Positions 1 through 10,558 of a stretch of DNA of 64,000 bases are shown here, in pieces. The DNA is from Sphingobacteriia bacterium (GTDB taxonomy: Bacteria; Bacteroidota; Bacteroidia; Chitinophagales; Chitinophagaceae): positions 30,846 through 94,845 of the forward strand of contig JAECQP010000006.1 in assembly GCA_015999745.1 (NCBI GenBank), given 5' to 3'. Numbering within the stretch: the stretch's first letter is position 1; the number at the start of each line of letters is the position of its first letter. Below the pieces are notes generated by a model. That model made no database searches. It worked only from the letters and a program-made list of their open reading frames with translations, and was not told where the DNA came from. Made by a program: the position numbers and the translations under genes.

Positions 1-2916
1 GGCGTTGGCTGGGCATGCCTGCTGACAAGCTACTTTTATATCGCTGTCTGCCAGCGGTCTGCTGTCTTTCTTCGCTTTCAGCTTACCTTCCTGTAAACGC
101 TGAACACAGAAAGAACATTTCTCAATCACACCTCTTGAACGAACGGTTACATCCGGATTCAACACCATTCTGGTTAAATCGTCGTTCATATCAAGCACCA
201 CATCGTTCACAATACCTCTCTGGTTGTCTCCGAAACTGTCTGCACCTGTGTAATCGGCCCAGTTAAAGCGACGTACTTTATAAGGACAGTTGTTGGCACA
301 ATATCTTGTACCGATACAACGGTTATAAGTCATTTGGTTCAGACCTTCACTGCTGTGGTTGGTTGCCGCTACCGGGCAAACGTTCTCACAAGGAGCATTG
401 TCGCAATGCTGACACATTAACGGCTGGAATACCACATTCGGATTATCCATATCGCCACTGTAGTAACGATCAATTCTCAACCAATGCATCTCATGACCAC
501 GTAAAACCTCCGGTTTACCTACAACAGAAACGTTGTTTTCGGCATTACACGCTACAACACAAGCGCCGCAACCATTACAGGTGTTCAGGTCTATGCTCAT
601 TCCCCATTTGATACCTGGTCTGTCGAATACAGGATACAGCGTACCCTGGCTTTCAAACTTTTCCAGTCCGCCCCATGGCTTCAGTTCTGTATCACGCTCT
701 TCGCGGATCTCAGTTGGATGATGTTTATAAGCAGCTAAGGTTAATTCTTTCATTACCTCGGTACGATTGCCTTGAGCTGTGTCGTAACGGCTATGTGTTT
801 GTGTTAAAGCAACAGGGTATTTTTCTCCGGTTAAAGCAACAGAAACATCATTGCTGGAGAAGTTCACTGCAGATCCGTTCAGTGAAGCAAGTGTGTAGGC
901 ATTTTTACCAACACCTTCAGCAGCTTTACCCACTTTAGCAGTACGGCCGTAACCAACTGCGATTCCGATGGTTTCAGGATGTGTACCTGGAATGATCAAT
1001 GCAGGCAGCTCTATGGATTTACCGCCAACAGTTACTTTCACTACCTTCTTAGGAGGATTTACCTCATAAGCATCTGCCTGACCGCCATTGTTCAGGTCTA
1101 TATTCAGTAAGGTTCTTGCCAATGCAGGGGAAACGATTACATAGTTATCCCAGGTTGCGCGGGTTACCGGATCCGGTAATTCCTGTAACCATGGGTTGGA
1201 TACACCCTGACCGGCGCCGATACCTACTTTCTCGTAGAGAACCAGTTCAATCTTACCGCCTTTTTTGGCAGAAGATGCAGCGGTAACGGCAGCAGCAACG
1301 GCAGCACTGTTAAAGTTTCCGGCACTTACAGTACCGTTGGCTGTGGTGTAAACACCATCCTGTAAAGCCTTGTCCCAACCGGCGACACCACCGAGTTGAA
1401 CGCTCCAGAAGTTTTTGAGGAAGGTAATATAATCTTCAGCGGCACCGCTCCATTTCAGGAGGCTGTCCTGCCACTGACGTGTTTTGAATAAAGGATAGAT
1501 GGCAGGCTGTAAGAAAGAGAAATAACCACTTTTTGCTTCTGCATCACCCCAGCTTTCAAGGTAATGATGATCCGGTAAAACAAACTTGCAGAGCTCAGCA
1601 GTTTCGTCCACTTTGGTAGCGAATGAAACAACTGTTTTCACTTTCTTCAGTCCGGATTTTACTTTTTCTGCATCAAACCAACTGTACACAGGGTTAGCGC
1701 CGTGGATCAGCAAGGTTCCCACAGAACCGGCGTTCATTTCTTCAACCAGTTTAGCAAACTCACCGTCAACACCAGCACGGGTATTGTTGGTTTCTGCCCA
1801 GTTGATGGTAGAACCGGCTGCGCCGACAGCATTGTTGATGGCATTTACAATGATCTGAACATTCACATCATTGCTTCCGGCTACAACCAACGCCGCGCCC
1901 TTATTGGCGTTCAGCGCTTTTGCAGCTTTTTCGATACCGGCTTTCAGTTTGGCATCTTCAATACCAGTGATCGCCTGGCCATTCACCGCACTTAATAAAG
2001 CAGCGGCAATTGCGGCTGTTTCAGAAGGACGATGCAAATATTTTTCATCAGCATTAGAACCGGTGAGAGAAGCAACACTTTCAAAATGAATATGCTTGCT
2101 CATTTCAGGTTTTTTCTCGTCCAGCTTTTTACCAACAGCATATTGTTTGGCAAATTCAACAGGACTCAGCCAGGTACCGAGGAAATCGGCGCCTAAGCTT
2201 ACAATTGCTTTTGCATTGTCAAAACGGTAAGAAGGAATAGCACGAACTCCGTTGGTAGCCTCATTGGCCAGCAACAGGGCGCTGTAAGAAACCGCGTCGT
2301 ATGTTACGTGTTTACTTCCCGGATATTTTGCCAGGAACTGAGCAATAATGGCCTTGGCTGAAGGAGAAGTAATGGTACTGGTTAAGATCACCACAGGTCC
2401 GGAGATTGCAGCGGCGATGGCCTTATCTGCAGCTTCGAAAGTTACTTCCTTGCCTTCGATGGTTGGGAAACGGAGACGGGAAGTATCGTACAGATCCAGT
2501 ACAGAAGCCTGTACTCTTGCAGAGGTACCACCTTTAGTAAGCGGGCTGAGATCGTTTCCTTCAATTTTGATCGGACGGCCATCACGTACTTTGGCTAAAA
2601 CGCTTATTGTGTCACCATCCTGTACATAAGTGGTTGCATAATATTTAGCAACACCAGGTACAACATCTTCAGGTTTATTGGCAAATGGAATGGCCTTTTT
2701 AACCGGCATTTCGCAACTTGCGGCGGCGGCAGCAGCGGCCGTGCTGAATCCCAGGTATTTCAGAAAATCCCGGCGAGGTGCTTTTGCTTCAAGAAAACTC
2801 TTGCCTTCTTCGGCAACAAAGGGAAGCTCTTCCTTAAACTCGTCTTTTACATCCTTATTGTACGCTTCAGACTGATTCAGCTCTCCAAAACTTTGCCAGT
2901 GCTTTTTTTGCTCCAT
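1..2916 (-). CDS. actB: Alternative Complex III subunit ActB (molybdopterin oxidoreductase-like with 4Fe-4S domain), truncated by window edge
   Basis: Minus-strand translation from ATG at 2916: MEQKKHWQSFGELNQSEAYN...PRRDFLKYLGFSTAAAAAAASCEMPVKK (Tat-type motif), later DLNTCNGCGACVVACNAENN and CQHCDNAPCENVCPVAATNH ferredoxin motifs; immediately upstream of actA-like gene. Confidence 0.9.
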   Translation of the reverse strand, partial: MEQKKHWQSFGELNQSEAYNKDVKDEFKEELPFVAEEGKSFLEAKAPRRDFLKYLGFSTAAAAAAASCEMPVKKAIPFANKPEDVVPGVAKYYATTYVQDGDTISVLAKVRDGRPIKIEGNDLSPLTKGGTSARVQASVLDLYDTSRLRFPTIEGKEVTFEAADKAIAAAISGPVVILTSTITSPSAKAIIAQFLAKYPGSKHVTYDAVSYSALLLANEATNGVRAIPSYRFDNAKAIVSLGADFLGTWLSPVEFAKQYAVGKKLDEKKPEMSKHIHFESVASLTGSNADEKYLHRPSETAAIAAALLSAVNGQAITGIEDAKLKAGIEKAAKALNANKGAALVVAGSNDVNVQIIVNAINNAVGAAGSTINWAETNNTRAGVDGEFAKLVEEMNAGSVGTLLIHGANPVYSWFDAEKVKSGLKKVKTVVSFATKVDETAELCKFVLPDHHYLESWGDAEAKSGYFSFLQPAIYPLFKTRQWQDSLLKWSGAAEDYITFLKNFWSVQLGGVAGWDKALQDGVYTTANGTVSAGNFNSAAVAAAVTAASSAKKGGKIELVLYEKVGIGAGQGVSNPWLQELPDPVTRATWDNYVIVSPALARTLLNIDLNNGGQADAYEVNPPKKVVKVTVGGKSIELPALIIPGTHPETIGIAVGYGRTAKVGKAAEGVGKNAYTLASLNGSAVNFSSNDVSVALTGEKYPVALTQTHSRYDTAQGNRTEVMKELTLAAYKHHPTEIREERDTELKPWGGLEKFESQGTLYPVFDRPGIKWGMSIDLNTCNGCGACVVACNAENNVSVVGKPEVLRGHEMHWLRIDRYYSGDMDNPNVVFQPLMCQHCDNAPCENVCPVAATNHSSEGLNQMTYNRCIGTRYCANNCPYKVRRFNWADYTGADSFGDNQRGIVNDVVLDMNDDLTRMVLNPDVTVRSRGVIEKCSFCVQRLQEGKLKAKKDSRPLADSDIKVACQQACPANA

Positions 2917-2999
2917 AATTATTGATTAACAGTTGAAAGCTGTTTTAACAGCCCTCATCGTTCGAATTATATATTTAAAGAAACCTTTCTTACTCAATA

Positions 3000-4259
3000 T
3001 TAGTAGTGACATTTCTGACACTCAGTACCACCGATAAGCTCCACAGTAACACCCTTGGTGCTATCCATCTTACCGCTCTTCAGGTCTGCATGGTATTTCT
3101 CATAAATGCTGTAGAAACCATTGTCTTTGAACTGAACCTTGGTTTCGCGGTGACAGTTCACGCACCAACCCATGCTCAGGTCGGTAAACTGCTTCACTTC
3201 ACCCATTTTCTGAACATCCCCATGACAGGTCTGACAAGCCACCTGGCCGGCTTTTACGTGCTGGGAGTGATTGAAATAAACGTGGTCGGGCAGGTTGTGG
3301 ATACGAACCCACTCAATAGGCTGCGCTTTTGAAGCATCCCATGGTTTGCCTTCCTCATAACCAGCGAACTTGTACAGCTTCTTGATTTCAGCAGTACCGT
3401 CTACTTCCTCACCGGCTTCGTTGAAGATCTTCTCTCCTTTGTATTCGTTGATGGCCATGTGACAGTTCATACAAACATTCACGGAAGGAATAGTAGCCTG
3501 TTTGCCCTGGGCAACGCCTGAGTGACAGTACTGGCAGTTGATCTGGTTGGTTCCGGCGTGAACGGCATGAGAGTAGTAAATAGGCTGCTCCGGCTGATAG
3601 TCTTTGCTTCTGCCCAGCGCCATAGCGCCTTTGGTAGTAAGGTAGCCACCCACAATGAAGAGAATCACGGTGAGCATGGCGATATAGCTCTTGTTCTTGT
3701 AGAAAGGAATCGGCACCAGGTAAGGATGACCATCCTTTTCATCAGAGAGTCTTTTCAGATTGGAGTTTACCTGCAGCATGATCAGGGCAACAACAGCCAG
3801 GATCAGGGTAAGAATACCAAATAACAGGGTGTTATCGGCTTCTACAGGCTTTGCGGCAGCCGCGCCTGCGGTTGCACCGGCTGCACCCGGAGCAGGGACG
3901 GTTTTGATATAGGCCAGGATTGCATCAATCTCCTCGGTCTTCAGACCGGGGAACGCATTCATGGCGATACTGTTGTACTCCTTGTACAGGTTGTTTGCAT
4001 AGGCATCTCCTGTTTTCAGGAAGGCAGCGCTATTGCGGACCCATGCATAGAGGTTCTCTTTGTTGGGCCAGCGATCCTCAACGCCTGCCAGGGCAGGACC
4101 CGTTAATTTCTTGTGTACAGCATGACAAGACGCACAGTTGGCACTAAAAAGTGCTTTACCATCTTGCGCTTTTACAGCTACACTAAAACATACACTGAAC
4201 AGGAAAAAAATAGCGGTTAGGCTGGTTTTGGCTATAGATCTAGAAAATATCATATGCAC
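3000..4259 (-). CDS. actA: Alternative Complex III multiheme cytochrome c subunit ActA with N-terminal monoheme cytochrome c domain
   Basis: Six CxxCH motifs (CASCH, CQYCH, CMNCH, CQTCH, CVNCH, CQKCH); N-terminal signal; adjacent to actB. Confidence 0.88.
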   Translation of the reverse strand: MHMIFSRSIAKTSLTAIFFLFSVCFSVAVKAQDGKALFSANCASCHAVHKKLTGPALAGVEDRWPNKENLYAWVRNSAAFLKTGDAYANNLYKEYNSIAMNAFPGLKTEEIDAILAYIKTVPAPGAAGATAGAAAAKPVEADNTLLFGILTLILAVVALIMLQVNSNLKRLSDEKDGHPYLVPIPFYKNKSYIAMLTVILFIVGGYLTTKGAMALGRSKDYQPEQPIYYSHAVHAGTNQINCQYCHSGVAQGKQATIPSVNVCMNCHMAINEYKGEKIFNEAGEEVDGTAEIKKLYKFAGYEEGKPWDASKAQPIEWVRIHNLPDHVYFNHSQHVKAGQVACQTCHGDVQKMGEVKQFTDLSMGWCVNCHRETKVQFKDNGFYSIYEKYHADLKSGKMDSTKGVTVELIGGTECQKCHY

Positions 4260-4426
4260 ATCAATGGTTCTGGTGTGGAAAAATATCCGTGAACGGGGGC
4301 AAAAATATGATACGATTGTGACAAAAACTCAATCGGTTATGTTTTTTTTTCTCCTTTATTTACAAGGGTTTTAGCCGAAGGTGGCAAACATGATATTTTT
4401 TTGTCATGACCAAATGAATTTTTTAA

Positions 4427-4729
4427 ATGACTTTTGCATCCATGTTTAATCGACTGAAAGAGAAATGGCAGGTGAGTTGGTTGCAGTTTATCCTGATCTT
4501 CTCCACTTTTGCATTAGGGGGAAGCCTCTGCGGCTACCTGGCAAGGCAATTGCTCTCTACCACGTCTATAGAAAGAGGCAGTGGATATGTCATTATTTAT
4601 ATAGTATTAATGACCATTTTATGGCCTTTTTGTGTACTGCTGATCAGTATCCCTTTTGGCCAGTTTCTTTTTTTTAAACGATATCTTTCCCGGATCTGGC
4701 AAAGGATGTCCGGAAAATCAAAATCATAA
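4427..4729 (+). CDS. Small membrane protein (DUF6787-like)
   Basis: 100 aa, two hydrophobic segments, directly upstream of purN on the same strand. Confidence 0.65.
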   Translation: MTFASMFNRLKEKWQVSWLQFILIFSTFALGGSLCGYLARQLLSTTSIERGSGYVIIYIVLMTILWPFCVLLISIPFGQFLFFKRYLSRIWQRMSGKSKS

Positions 4730-4741
4730 AGCAGCAATTCA

Positions 4742-5308
4742 ATGACAAATCTGGCCATATTTGCTTCGGGGGCTGGCTCCAACGCCGAAAAAATAATTGA
4801 ACATTTTAGGGGAAACAGCCATGTGCGGGTAGCCCTGATCCTGTGCAATAAGCCAACAGCCGGAGTGCTAAAAATTGCCGAAAATCATGGAATTAAGTCT
4901 ATTTTGATTGAAAAAGAGGATTTTTTTAGCCCCAACAGCTGTGTTTCTGCCTTAAAAGATCATCAGATCGATTTCATTGTTTTAGCCGGTTTTTTATGGA
5001 AAATACCGGATGCCCTGGTAAATGCTTATCGCGGAAAAATCGTGAATATTCATCCTGCCCTGTTGCCCAACTACGGAGGAAGGGGCATGTATGGTATGCG
5101 GGTACATGAGGCGGTGATCCATGCCGGGGAAACCGAAAGCGGCATCACCATACATTATGTGGATGAGCATTACGACGAGGGAGATATTATATTCCAGGCC
5201 AAATGCCCCGTTGAACCGGGAGATACCCCCGAAATGCTTGCTCAAAAAGTGCATGTACTGGAACACAGGCATTTTCCGGAAGTGATTGAGAACCTACTCC
5301 GGTCATAG
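4742..5308 (+). CDS. purN: Phosphoribosylglycinamide formyltransferase
   Basis: MTNLAIFASGAGSNAEKIIEHF; NIHPALLPNYGGRGMYG; ESGITIHYVDEHYDEGDIIFQ motifs. Confidence 0.95.
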   Translation: MTNLAIFASGAGSNAEKIIEHFRGNSHVRVALILCNKPTAGVLKIAENHGIKSILIEKEDFFSPNSCVSALKDHQIDFIVLAGFLWKIPDALVNAYRGKIVNIHPALLPNYGGRGMYGMRVHEAVIHAGETESGITIHYVDEHYDEGDIIFQAKCPVEPGDTPEMLAQKVHVLEHRHFPEVIENLLRS

Positions 5309-7990
5309 TTTCAGGGATACGCTCAACAGCAGGTAACCTGGAAGCAACCGGTAAGTTGTTGAAGTATACCCGATATCTGAAATCGTGTAATTGCGAAACT
5401 GGTGGGTATTCAGCAGGTTGCGCCCCGCAATTGTAATCCCCAGTTTATTCTTTAACGGGCTAAAGTGAAGATCCACATCACAGAAATAATAGTTGCTGTT
5501 CAGCTGACCGATACCTGCCAAACGGAAGGATTCCGTTTTCAGGTTGAGCTGTAAGTATTTACTGAATTTGAAATGCAGATCAAGAAAGCTCGTAAAGTCT
5601 GAATAACGGGAGGCTGTAGTAGCCATTACCCGATGATACCCCCGGGTGGTTCCTGCATGAACATTGAACCATTTCTTCCAGGCGGAACGGACTTCCAGTC
5701 CTCCATTGAAAAAGGAATGATTGATGTTGCGTAACCCCGATCCATTCACCTCGTTGGTAAAACCAGTACAAACGGTGTTGAGGGTTAATTTGAGATTAGC
5801 GTCAATCGCGGATAGATAATAATCCAGGTTGGAGGTTAAGGTAGCTACCCTGTTATTGTTGGTTAGCATCGCTTCCTGTTGCATATAAGACTGCGCAATT
5901 GTTGAGCGCGTACCATAAGCGGTATAATCGGTATTATACAGCAGTATTACATTGGCAAAGAAACGATCGGCCCAGTTTCCATGCGTAAAGGAAAGAGACA
6001 TAACAGAAGCATCGGGCTGATCAAACCGCGCCGTACCTCTGGTAAATAACCTGTACCCATTCAGTAAATAGTTCCCGAAGATTTCATTGATCTGGCTATT
6101 TCGTTTGTTCAGGGAACAGTTCAATAACAACAAATTCTTCTCCGATAATTTCCACTCTATACCCAAGGCAGGATTTATAAACTGTACCTGCTGTTTGTCT
6201 GCCCGGATACCATCCCGGTAACTATTGCAAAAAGCGTGGATCCCCAGTTGCTGTATCAGGGTAATTTTCCCCAGTTGGTACCGGTGTCTTGCTTTCAAAA
6301 ACAGATCACTGGCAGAAGCATTCAGGTTATTTTGAAAACCATCCGGGCGATCCACCATCAATGATTGGTGCGCTAGTATAAGTTCTGTGCTTAACACATC
6401 TTTCCTGTAGTTTATACCCGCCAGTAGATCCACCAATGATTTTGCAGTGCATTTGGAACTGAGCTTTGACTGAACCGACAGAAACCGCATTTGATGCCTG
6501 GCCGACTGGTAAACCTCATCGGCAGTTCCCGCATTCGGGAAAAGCGGCTGATAATTAAATTGATCAACATGATACTGTTGTGGCGCTTCATCGGATATGA
6601 ATTGAGCAGCAATTTGCCAGAATGATTTCCCGGAAATCCTGCAGGAGAAACGCAGTAACTGCTCATTCGTTACTGTATGCGTTTTTAATGTATCCTGAAT
6701 GGTTTGCTGATTAAACAGCAAATGATTTTGGTTGACTATATTACCCAGTCCAACTTTCATTCCATATTCCAGGATGGTGTTTTCGGACCAGTCGTAAAGC
6801 AGGTTGATTTTCCCGGCCCCGTTCAATACGCGCCGGTCCATATTCAGTGTTTCCATATTCACAAACCGGATTTGATTGATGCCGGCTGAATCGATGGCAG
6901 TGCTGTAAAACCGGTTAAGTTCCCTGTTGAGCTGTAAACTTGTTTTAATGCTCATTTTGCCTGCCGGACGCCAAATCGTATGGACAGCATACAGCCCGGA
7001 ATTATTGCCGGGAGATTTTTTATTCCCCGGCATTGCAGTAGCGCTGATGTTGATCAATTGCACGGCGCTTGGAGGTATTCCGGCAAGATCATCATTCATA
7101 TCTTCTGTAACTTTACTATCCGCCTCATTGGTTTGCAACGGCTGCTCCTCTCCAGTGTTATTCATACTGCCCAGCCAATATTGCCGGAGGCGGTTGTCCA
7201 GTTTAACCAGGTTTATTTTGCCGTCGTAGTATTTACCGGCAACACAGTCAATCCCCGCATCAATATTGCCGAACCATTTATTGGCGACGCCTGGTTTCAT
7301 TTTCAAATTGAGCGCAACTTTATCGCTCTTTACAATTCCCTTCATCAGCCTGTTGGCGGAATAATGTTGCAATATTTCTATTTTACCTATGGGGTGAGGA
7401 GGCATATTCCGGGTAAGTAACCGGTAAGACTTTTCAAAAAAATCATCTCCTTCAATCATTATTTTTTCAACCTCTTTGTTGCCCACTTTCACCGTACCAT
7501 CTTCCATTACCTGTATACCGGGTATTTTTTTCAACAGATCTTCCAATACCCGCTCGTTGCCCTTTGCAAAGGAGCCGGCATCCGCTACTATGGTGTCATT
7601 CCTGATCAGGATTGGCGGAGTGGCGGTTACAATAACTTCGTTCAACACCTTCGTTTCAAATTCCAACACTATATGCTGAAGCAATGCAACTGGCGGCTCT
7701 CCGGGAGGCAGTTTTAACTTTTTGGTTCTGTAAGAAATTGCGCTGAAACAGATACTACAACCTTCTGGAATAACTGCCTTTAAGCTGAAACAGCCGGAAC
7801 CATCCGAAAAACAATATGCGAGCAATTTTGCAGTACTGTCTACCCGGAGTATAACATTGGCAAACGCAACAGGCTGCCCGTATTGATCGGTAATTCTTCC
7901 TGAAAGAACGGTTTGAGCCGTTACATATTCTGTAAACAGTACCGAAATAGCAATCATTAATTTCTTCACGCTATACTTCATTCTTCTCAC
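5303..7990 (-). CDS. Outer membrane beta-barrel protein with carboxypeptidase-like regulatory domain (TonB-receptor related)
   Basis: Signal peptide, LSGRITDQYGQPVAFANVIL domain, plug-like VLEDLLKKIPGIQV, long barrel; overlaps the GLPGLI gene by 4 bp. Confidence 0.8.
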   Translation of the reverse strand: MRRMKYSVKKLMIAISVLFTEYVTAQTVLSGRITDQYGQPVAFANVILRVDSTAKLLAYCFSDGSGCFSLKAVIPEGCSICFSAISYRTKKLKLPPGEPPVALLQHIVLEFETKVLNEVIVTATPPILIRNDTIVADAGSFAKGNERVLEDLLKKIPGIQVMEDGTVKVGNKEVEKIMIEGDDFFEKSYRLLTRNMPPHPIGKIEILQHYSANRLMKGIVKSDKVALNLKMKPGVANKWFGNIDAGIDCVAGKYYDGKINLVKLDNRLRQYWLGSMNNTGEEQPLQTNEADSKVTEDMNDDLAGIPPSAVQLINISATAMPGNKKSPGNNSGLYAVHTIWRPAGKMSIKTSLQLNRELNRFYSTAIDSAGINQIRFVNMETLNMDRRVLNGAGKINLLYDWSENTILEYGMKVGLGNIVNQNHLLFNQQTIQDTLKTHTVTNEQLLRFSCRISGKSFWQIAAQFISDEAPQQYHVDQFNYQPLFPNAGTADEVYQSARHQMRFLSVQSKLSSKCTAKSLVDLLAGINYRKDVLSTELILAHQSLMVDRPDGFQNNLNASASDLFLKARHRYQLGKITLIQQLGIHAFCNSYRDGIRADKQQVQFINPALGIEWKLSEKNLLLLNCSLNKRNSQINEIFGNYLLNGYRLFTRGTARFDQPDASVMSLSFTHGNWADRFFANVILLYNTDYTAYGTRSTIAQSYMQQEAMLTNNNRVATLTSNLDYYLSAIDANLKLTLNTVCTGFTNEVNGSGLRNINHSFFNGGLEVRSAWKKWFNVHAGTTRGYHRVMATTASRYSDFTSFLDLHFKFSKYLQLNLKTESFRLAGIGQLNSNYYFCDVDLHFSPLKNKLGITIAGRNLLNTHQFRNYTISDIGYTSTTYRLLPGYLLLSVSLKL

Positions 7991-8766
7991 TCTCTTTCTA
8001 TATCGTCTCTTTTTACAGAAACAGATGCATTCATGGTCCTGCTGAATTTGGACAGAATTCGTTGCTGAAATTCCGACTCTTCTTTTTCGATTTTCTTCCG
8101 GTAATCGGGATAGGATATTATTTTGAACCGGCCCTGATGCTGCGGTATCAAAGCAGTATGAAAAGGAGAGATGATCTGTTTCAATAAAAAACTTACCTGA
8201 CCATCATCGTCCCCGGCTTCTACAATTAATCCGGGCAGGCCGTTTAACTTCCATGGGCCAAAACTGTATGGAAGATCCGGACAATACCATGCCGTGTATC
8301 TTCTTCCCCGGAATACTGCAACAGCTTTCTTGCAGGTGAACCTTCCAATCATTTTAAGGCCCTCTTCCAACACCCATGCCTGCCGGGGTAAATCTTCCTT
8401 TACAAGGAACACTTCTTTCGTATATAAAGACTTTTTTTTCTCCAGCAGCATATTCCCAGATCGATTGATGCTGATGTATGCATCCATGGTGTCGATGATG
8501 CGCATGGTCGCTTTGTTGTTACCCTGATCCTCCTCGGTATAATGATCCTGCGTTGCTACAGGCCTGAATAAAAACAGGGACTGACCTGAATTGAACACCA
8601 GTTTGCCCGTATACAACACGGTCCCGGAAAATTGCAACATCATCTCATACTCGGCCATTACCTCCGATTGTTGTGCCTGCAGCTGGCACAGGCTCAACAG
8701 TAATGAATAAAATAATGATTGAATCTGTTTCATTGAATTGAAGATTGTTTTTTTGAAAACAGCCAT
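7987..8766 (-). CDS. GLPGLI family protein (secreted); probable true start at the internal MKQIQS
   Basis: GPWKLNGLPGLIVEAGDDDG motif; 4-bp overlap with downstream barrel gene. Confidence 0.85.
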   Translation of the reverse strand: MAVFKKTIFNSMKQIQSLFYSLLLSLCQLQAQQSEVMAEYEMMLQFSGTVLYTGKLVFNSGQSLFLFRPVATQDHYTEEDQGNNKATMRIIDTMDAYISINRSGNMLLEKKKSLYTKEVFLVKEDLPRQAWVLEEGLKMIGRFTCKKAVAVFRGRRYTAWYCPDLPYSFGPWKLNGLPGLIVEAGDDDGQVSFLLKQIISPFHTALIPQHQGRFKIISYPDYRKKIEKEESEFQQRILSKFSRTMNASVSVKRDDIERE

Positions 8767-8807
8767 CCAGACAGGACCTGCCCGCCTGAACAGCTGTTAT
8801 TAGCCGG

Positions 8808-9113
8808 TTATGCCAAAGCAGCTCTTGCCTGGGCCTTAAGCTGTTTGATAATCTGGAACAGTTTACTGCAATCCACATCTTTTGCGGTTACAGTTACTTT
8901 TGCGTAAGTAGCGCCTGCGCCAATACTAACAGTTACCTCAACGTCACAGCTGGAAAAATACGCCGGGGATTTGCTCTCAGTAAAAGCGGTCAGGCAATAC
9001 TCCGCCGTACTTGAATAAGCGGCTGTATTGTATTGCCGTTGTTGGTCGGCAGCTGTTGCACCGGCTGAAAATACCAGCAGTGCAAGCAGACTAAACATCA
9101 GTTTCATTTTCAT
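8808..9113 (-). CDS. Small secreted cysteine-containing hypothetical protein
   Basis: 101 aa, clear signal peptide MKMKLMFSLLALLVFSAGATAA, three Cys in the mature part; codirectional, 41 bp upstream of the GLPGLI ORF. Confidence 0.55.
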   Translation of the reverse strand: MKMKLMFSLLALLVFSAGATAADQQRQYNTAAYSSTAEYCLTAFTESKSPAYFSSCDVEVTVSIGAGATYAKVTVTAKDVDCSKLFQIIKQLKAQARAALA

Positions 9114-9381
9114 ATATATAAGTTGATTGTATTCCTCGCCTGTCTACGCCCTGGCGCGGATGTTCAGCGGTTTTTTTACTTGCTGACCTGCAATATGTAC
9201 TTCTGAGAAGCACATCCATCAACTTCGAATGAGTAGCTACCCGAAAGAAGAAAATGCTGTGTACATCAGCATCCTGTTCTTTCAATGGAACAATATTAAA
9301 GACGATAAGGACAGAAATTACAGGTAGTTCTACCTGATTTTAAACTCTTTTAACGGTAGGAATTAAAGGATGCCCGCTTGC

Positions 9382-9849
9382 TCACAGCATCCGTTCCATA
9401 TACACCACTTCCGGCAATGGATTATGGTAATAGGCTGTAGTGATGATAAATCCGTGTTTCAGGTAAAGGGCTATGGCTGATTTCAGGCGCTTGAGTGTAT
9501 CAAGTTTCATTTTTGTATATCCCAGTTGCTTTGCATCTTTCATAATAGCAACCACCAGCGCTTCTCCTATTCCAAATTTTCGAAAAGCCGGTTTTACATA
9601 GAGGCGTTTCATTTCACAGGCTCCTTCTTCCAATGCCTGCAAGGCAATGGTTCCGGCCGGCTCTCCGTTCCAGTAAGCGAGGATCAGGCTCCCTTTCGGA
9701 TGGCCATATTTTTTGAGCGGGTCTTTCAGCTCCGCTTCAAAGCTTTGAAAACAAAGATCCACTCCCAGTTCTGCTGAATATTCAGCAAACAAATGCCGGG
9801 CTGTTTCCAGTCCGGCACCTTCTTCTGTTATATGTTTTAATTCCAACAT
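9382..9849 (-). CDS. GNAT family N-acetyltransferase
   Basis: MKRLYVKPAFRKFGIGEALVVAIMKDAKQLGYTKMKLDTL motif. Confidence 0.88.
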   Translation of the reverse strand: MLELKHITEEGAGLETARHLFAEYSAELGVDLCFQSFEAELKDPLKKYGHPKGSLILAYWNGEPAGTIALQALEEGACEMKRLYVKPAFRKFGIGEALVVAIMKDAKQLGYTKMKLDTLKRLKSAIALYLKHGFIITTAYYHNPLPEVVYMERML

Positions 9850-9852
9850 CGT

Positions 9853-10503
9853 TTAACCTGGCATGCGTGAAATATATTTTTCCACCTCTTTGATCTGATC
9901 TACAACCTGCTTGGTAGTAGGCTTGCAAGCCTTGGCTTTTCTGAAGAAATCTTTGGCAGCCCGGAACTCTCTTTTGTTCATAAAGATCTGGCACATGCTG
10001 ATATAGGCAACCGCTTCACTTTCCTTGTCGGCAATGCCGGCACGGATCGCTGCCCGAATATAGGCTTCACCCTGTTTCAGGTCGCCTTTCTGCATGGCCA
10101 TCATCCCCAACTGTAATTTATTAGCCCCTTCTGCCTCCGGCATGGGCGCTCCCAGATCGGAACTCTTCTTCAGGTGTTTTTCTGCAGCATCAAAATCCTG
10201 CTTCATCATAGCCATATTCCCCTTGATCGTGTAAAAAGTAGACCGTACCGGCTTGTAAAGCAGGTTTGGAAACCATACTGTATTCAGGATCCTTTCCACT
10301 TCTTCCATGTCGCCTTTTTCCATTGGCTCCTGAATCAGGCGCAGGGGTCCTATAAAGAAATGACTGGCCAATCCGATCACACCAATGAAGTACAGTACAA
10401 AAGAGGGCCAGAATCCGCTGCTGATATTTACGGCAATCGCCAGTACAATGGCCAGTAAGCTCAGCCAGAAACGGTATTTAATGATAATATTATAAAACTT
10501 CAT
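9853..10503 (-). CDS. Membrane-anchored TPR-like protein
   Basis: Two N-terminal TM segments followed by repeat-like helical region (AAEKHLKKSSDLGAP...KQGEAYIRAAIRAG). Confidence 0.65.
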   Translation of the reverse strand: MKFYNIIIKYRFWLSLLAIVLAIAVNISSGFWPSFVLYFIGVIGLASHFFIGPLRLIQEPMEKGDMEEVERILNTVWFPNLLYKPVRSTFYTIKGNMAMMKQDFDAAEKHLKKSSDLGAPMPEAEGANKLQLGMMAMQKGDLKQGEAYIRAAIRAGIADKESEAVAYISMCQIFMNKREFRAAKDFFRKAKACKPTTKQVVDQIKEVEKYISRMPG

Positions 10504-10558
10504 GGTTCAAATTTGGGCTGCAAAGATAACGGGATTCCTTTATAGTTCCCAGTCCGGA

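Noticed and set aside
15-2875. Series of plus-strand ORFs (62-97 aa)
   Set aside because: All lie antisense to the continuous actB frame on the minus strand; low-complexity translations without family motifs.
4315-4370. CGATTG...CAATCG dyad followed by a T-run on the plus strand
   Set aside because: Stem is only 6 bp, AT-rich and with no plus-strand gene upstream to terminate; likely chance.
9091-9285. 64-aa minus-strand ORF overlapping the small secreted protein gene start
   Set aside because: No motif or leader-type amino-acid bias; overlaps a better ORF.
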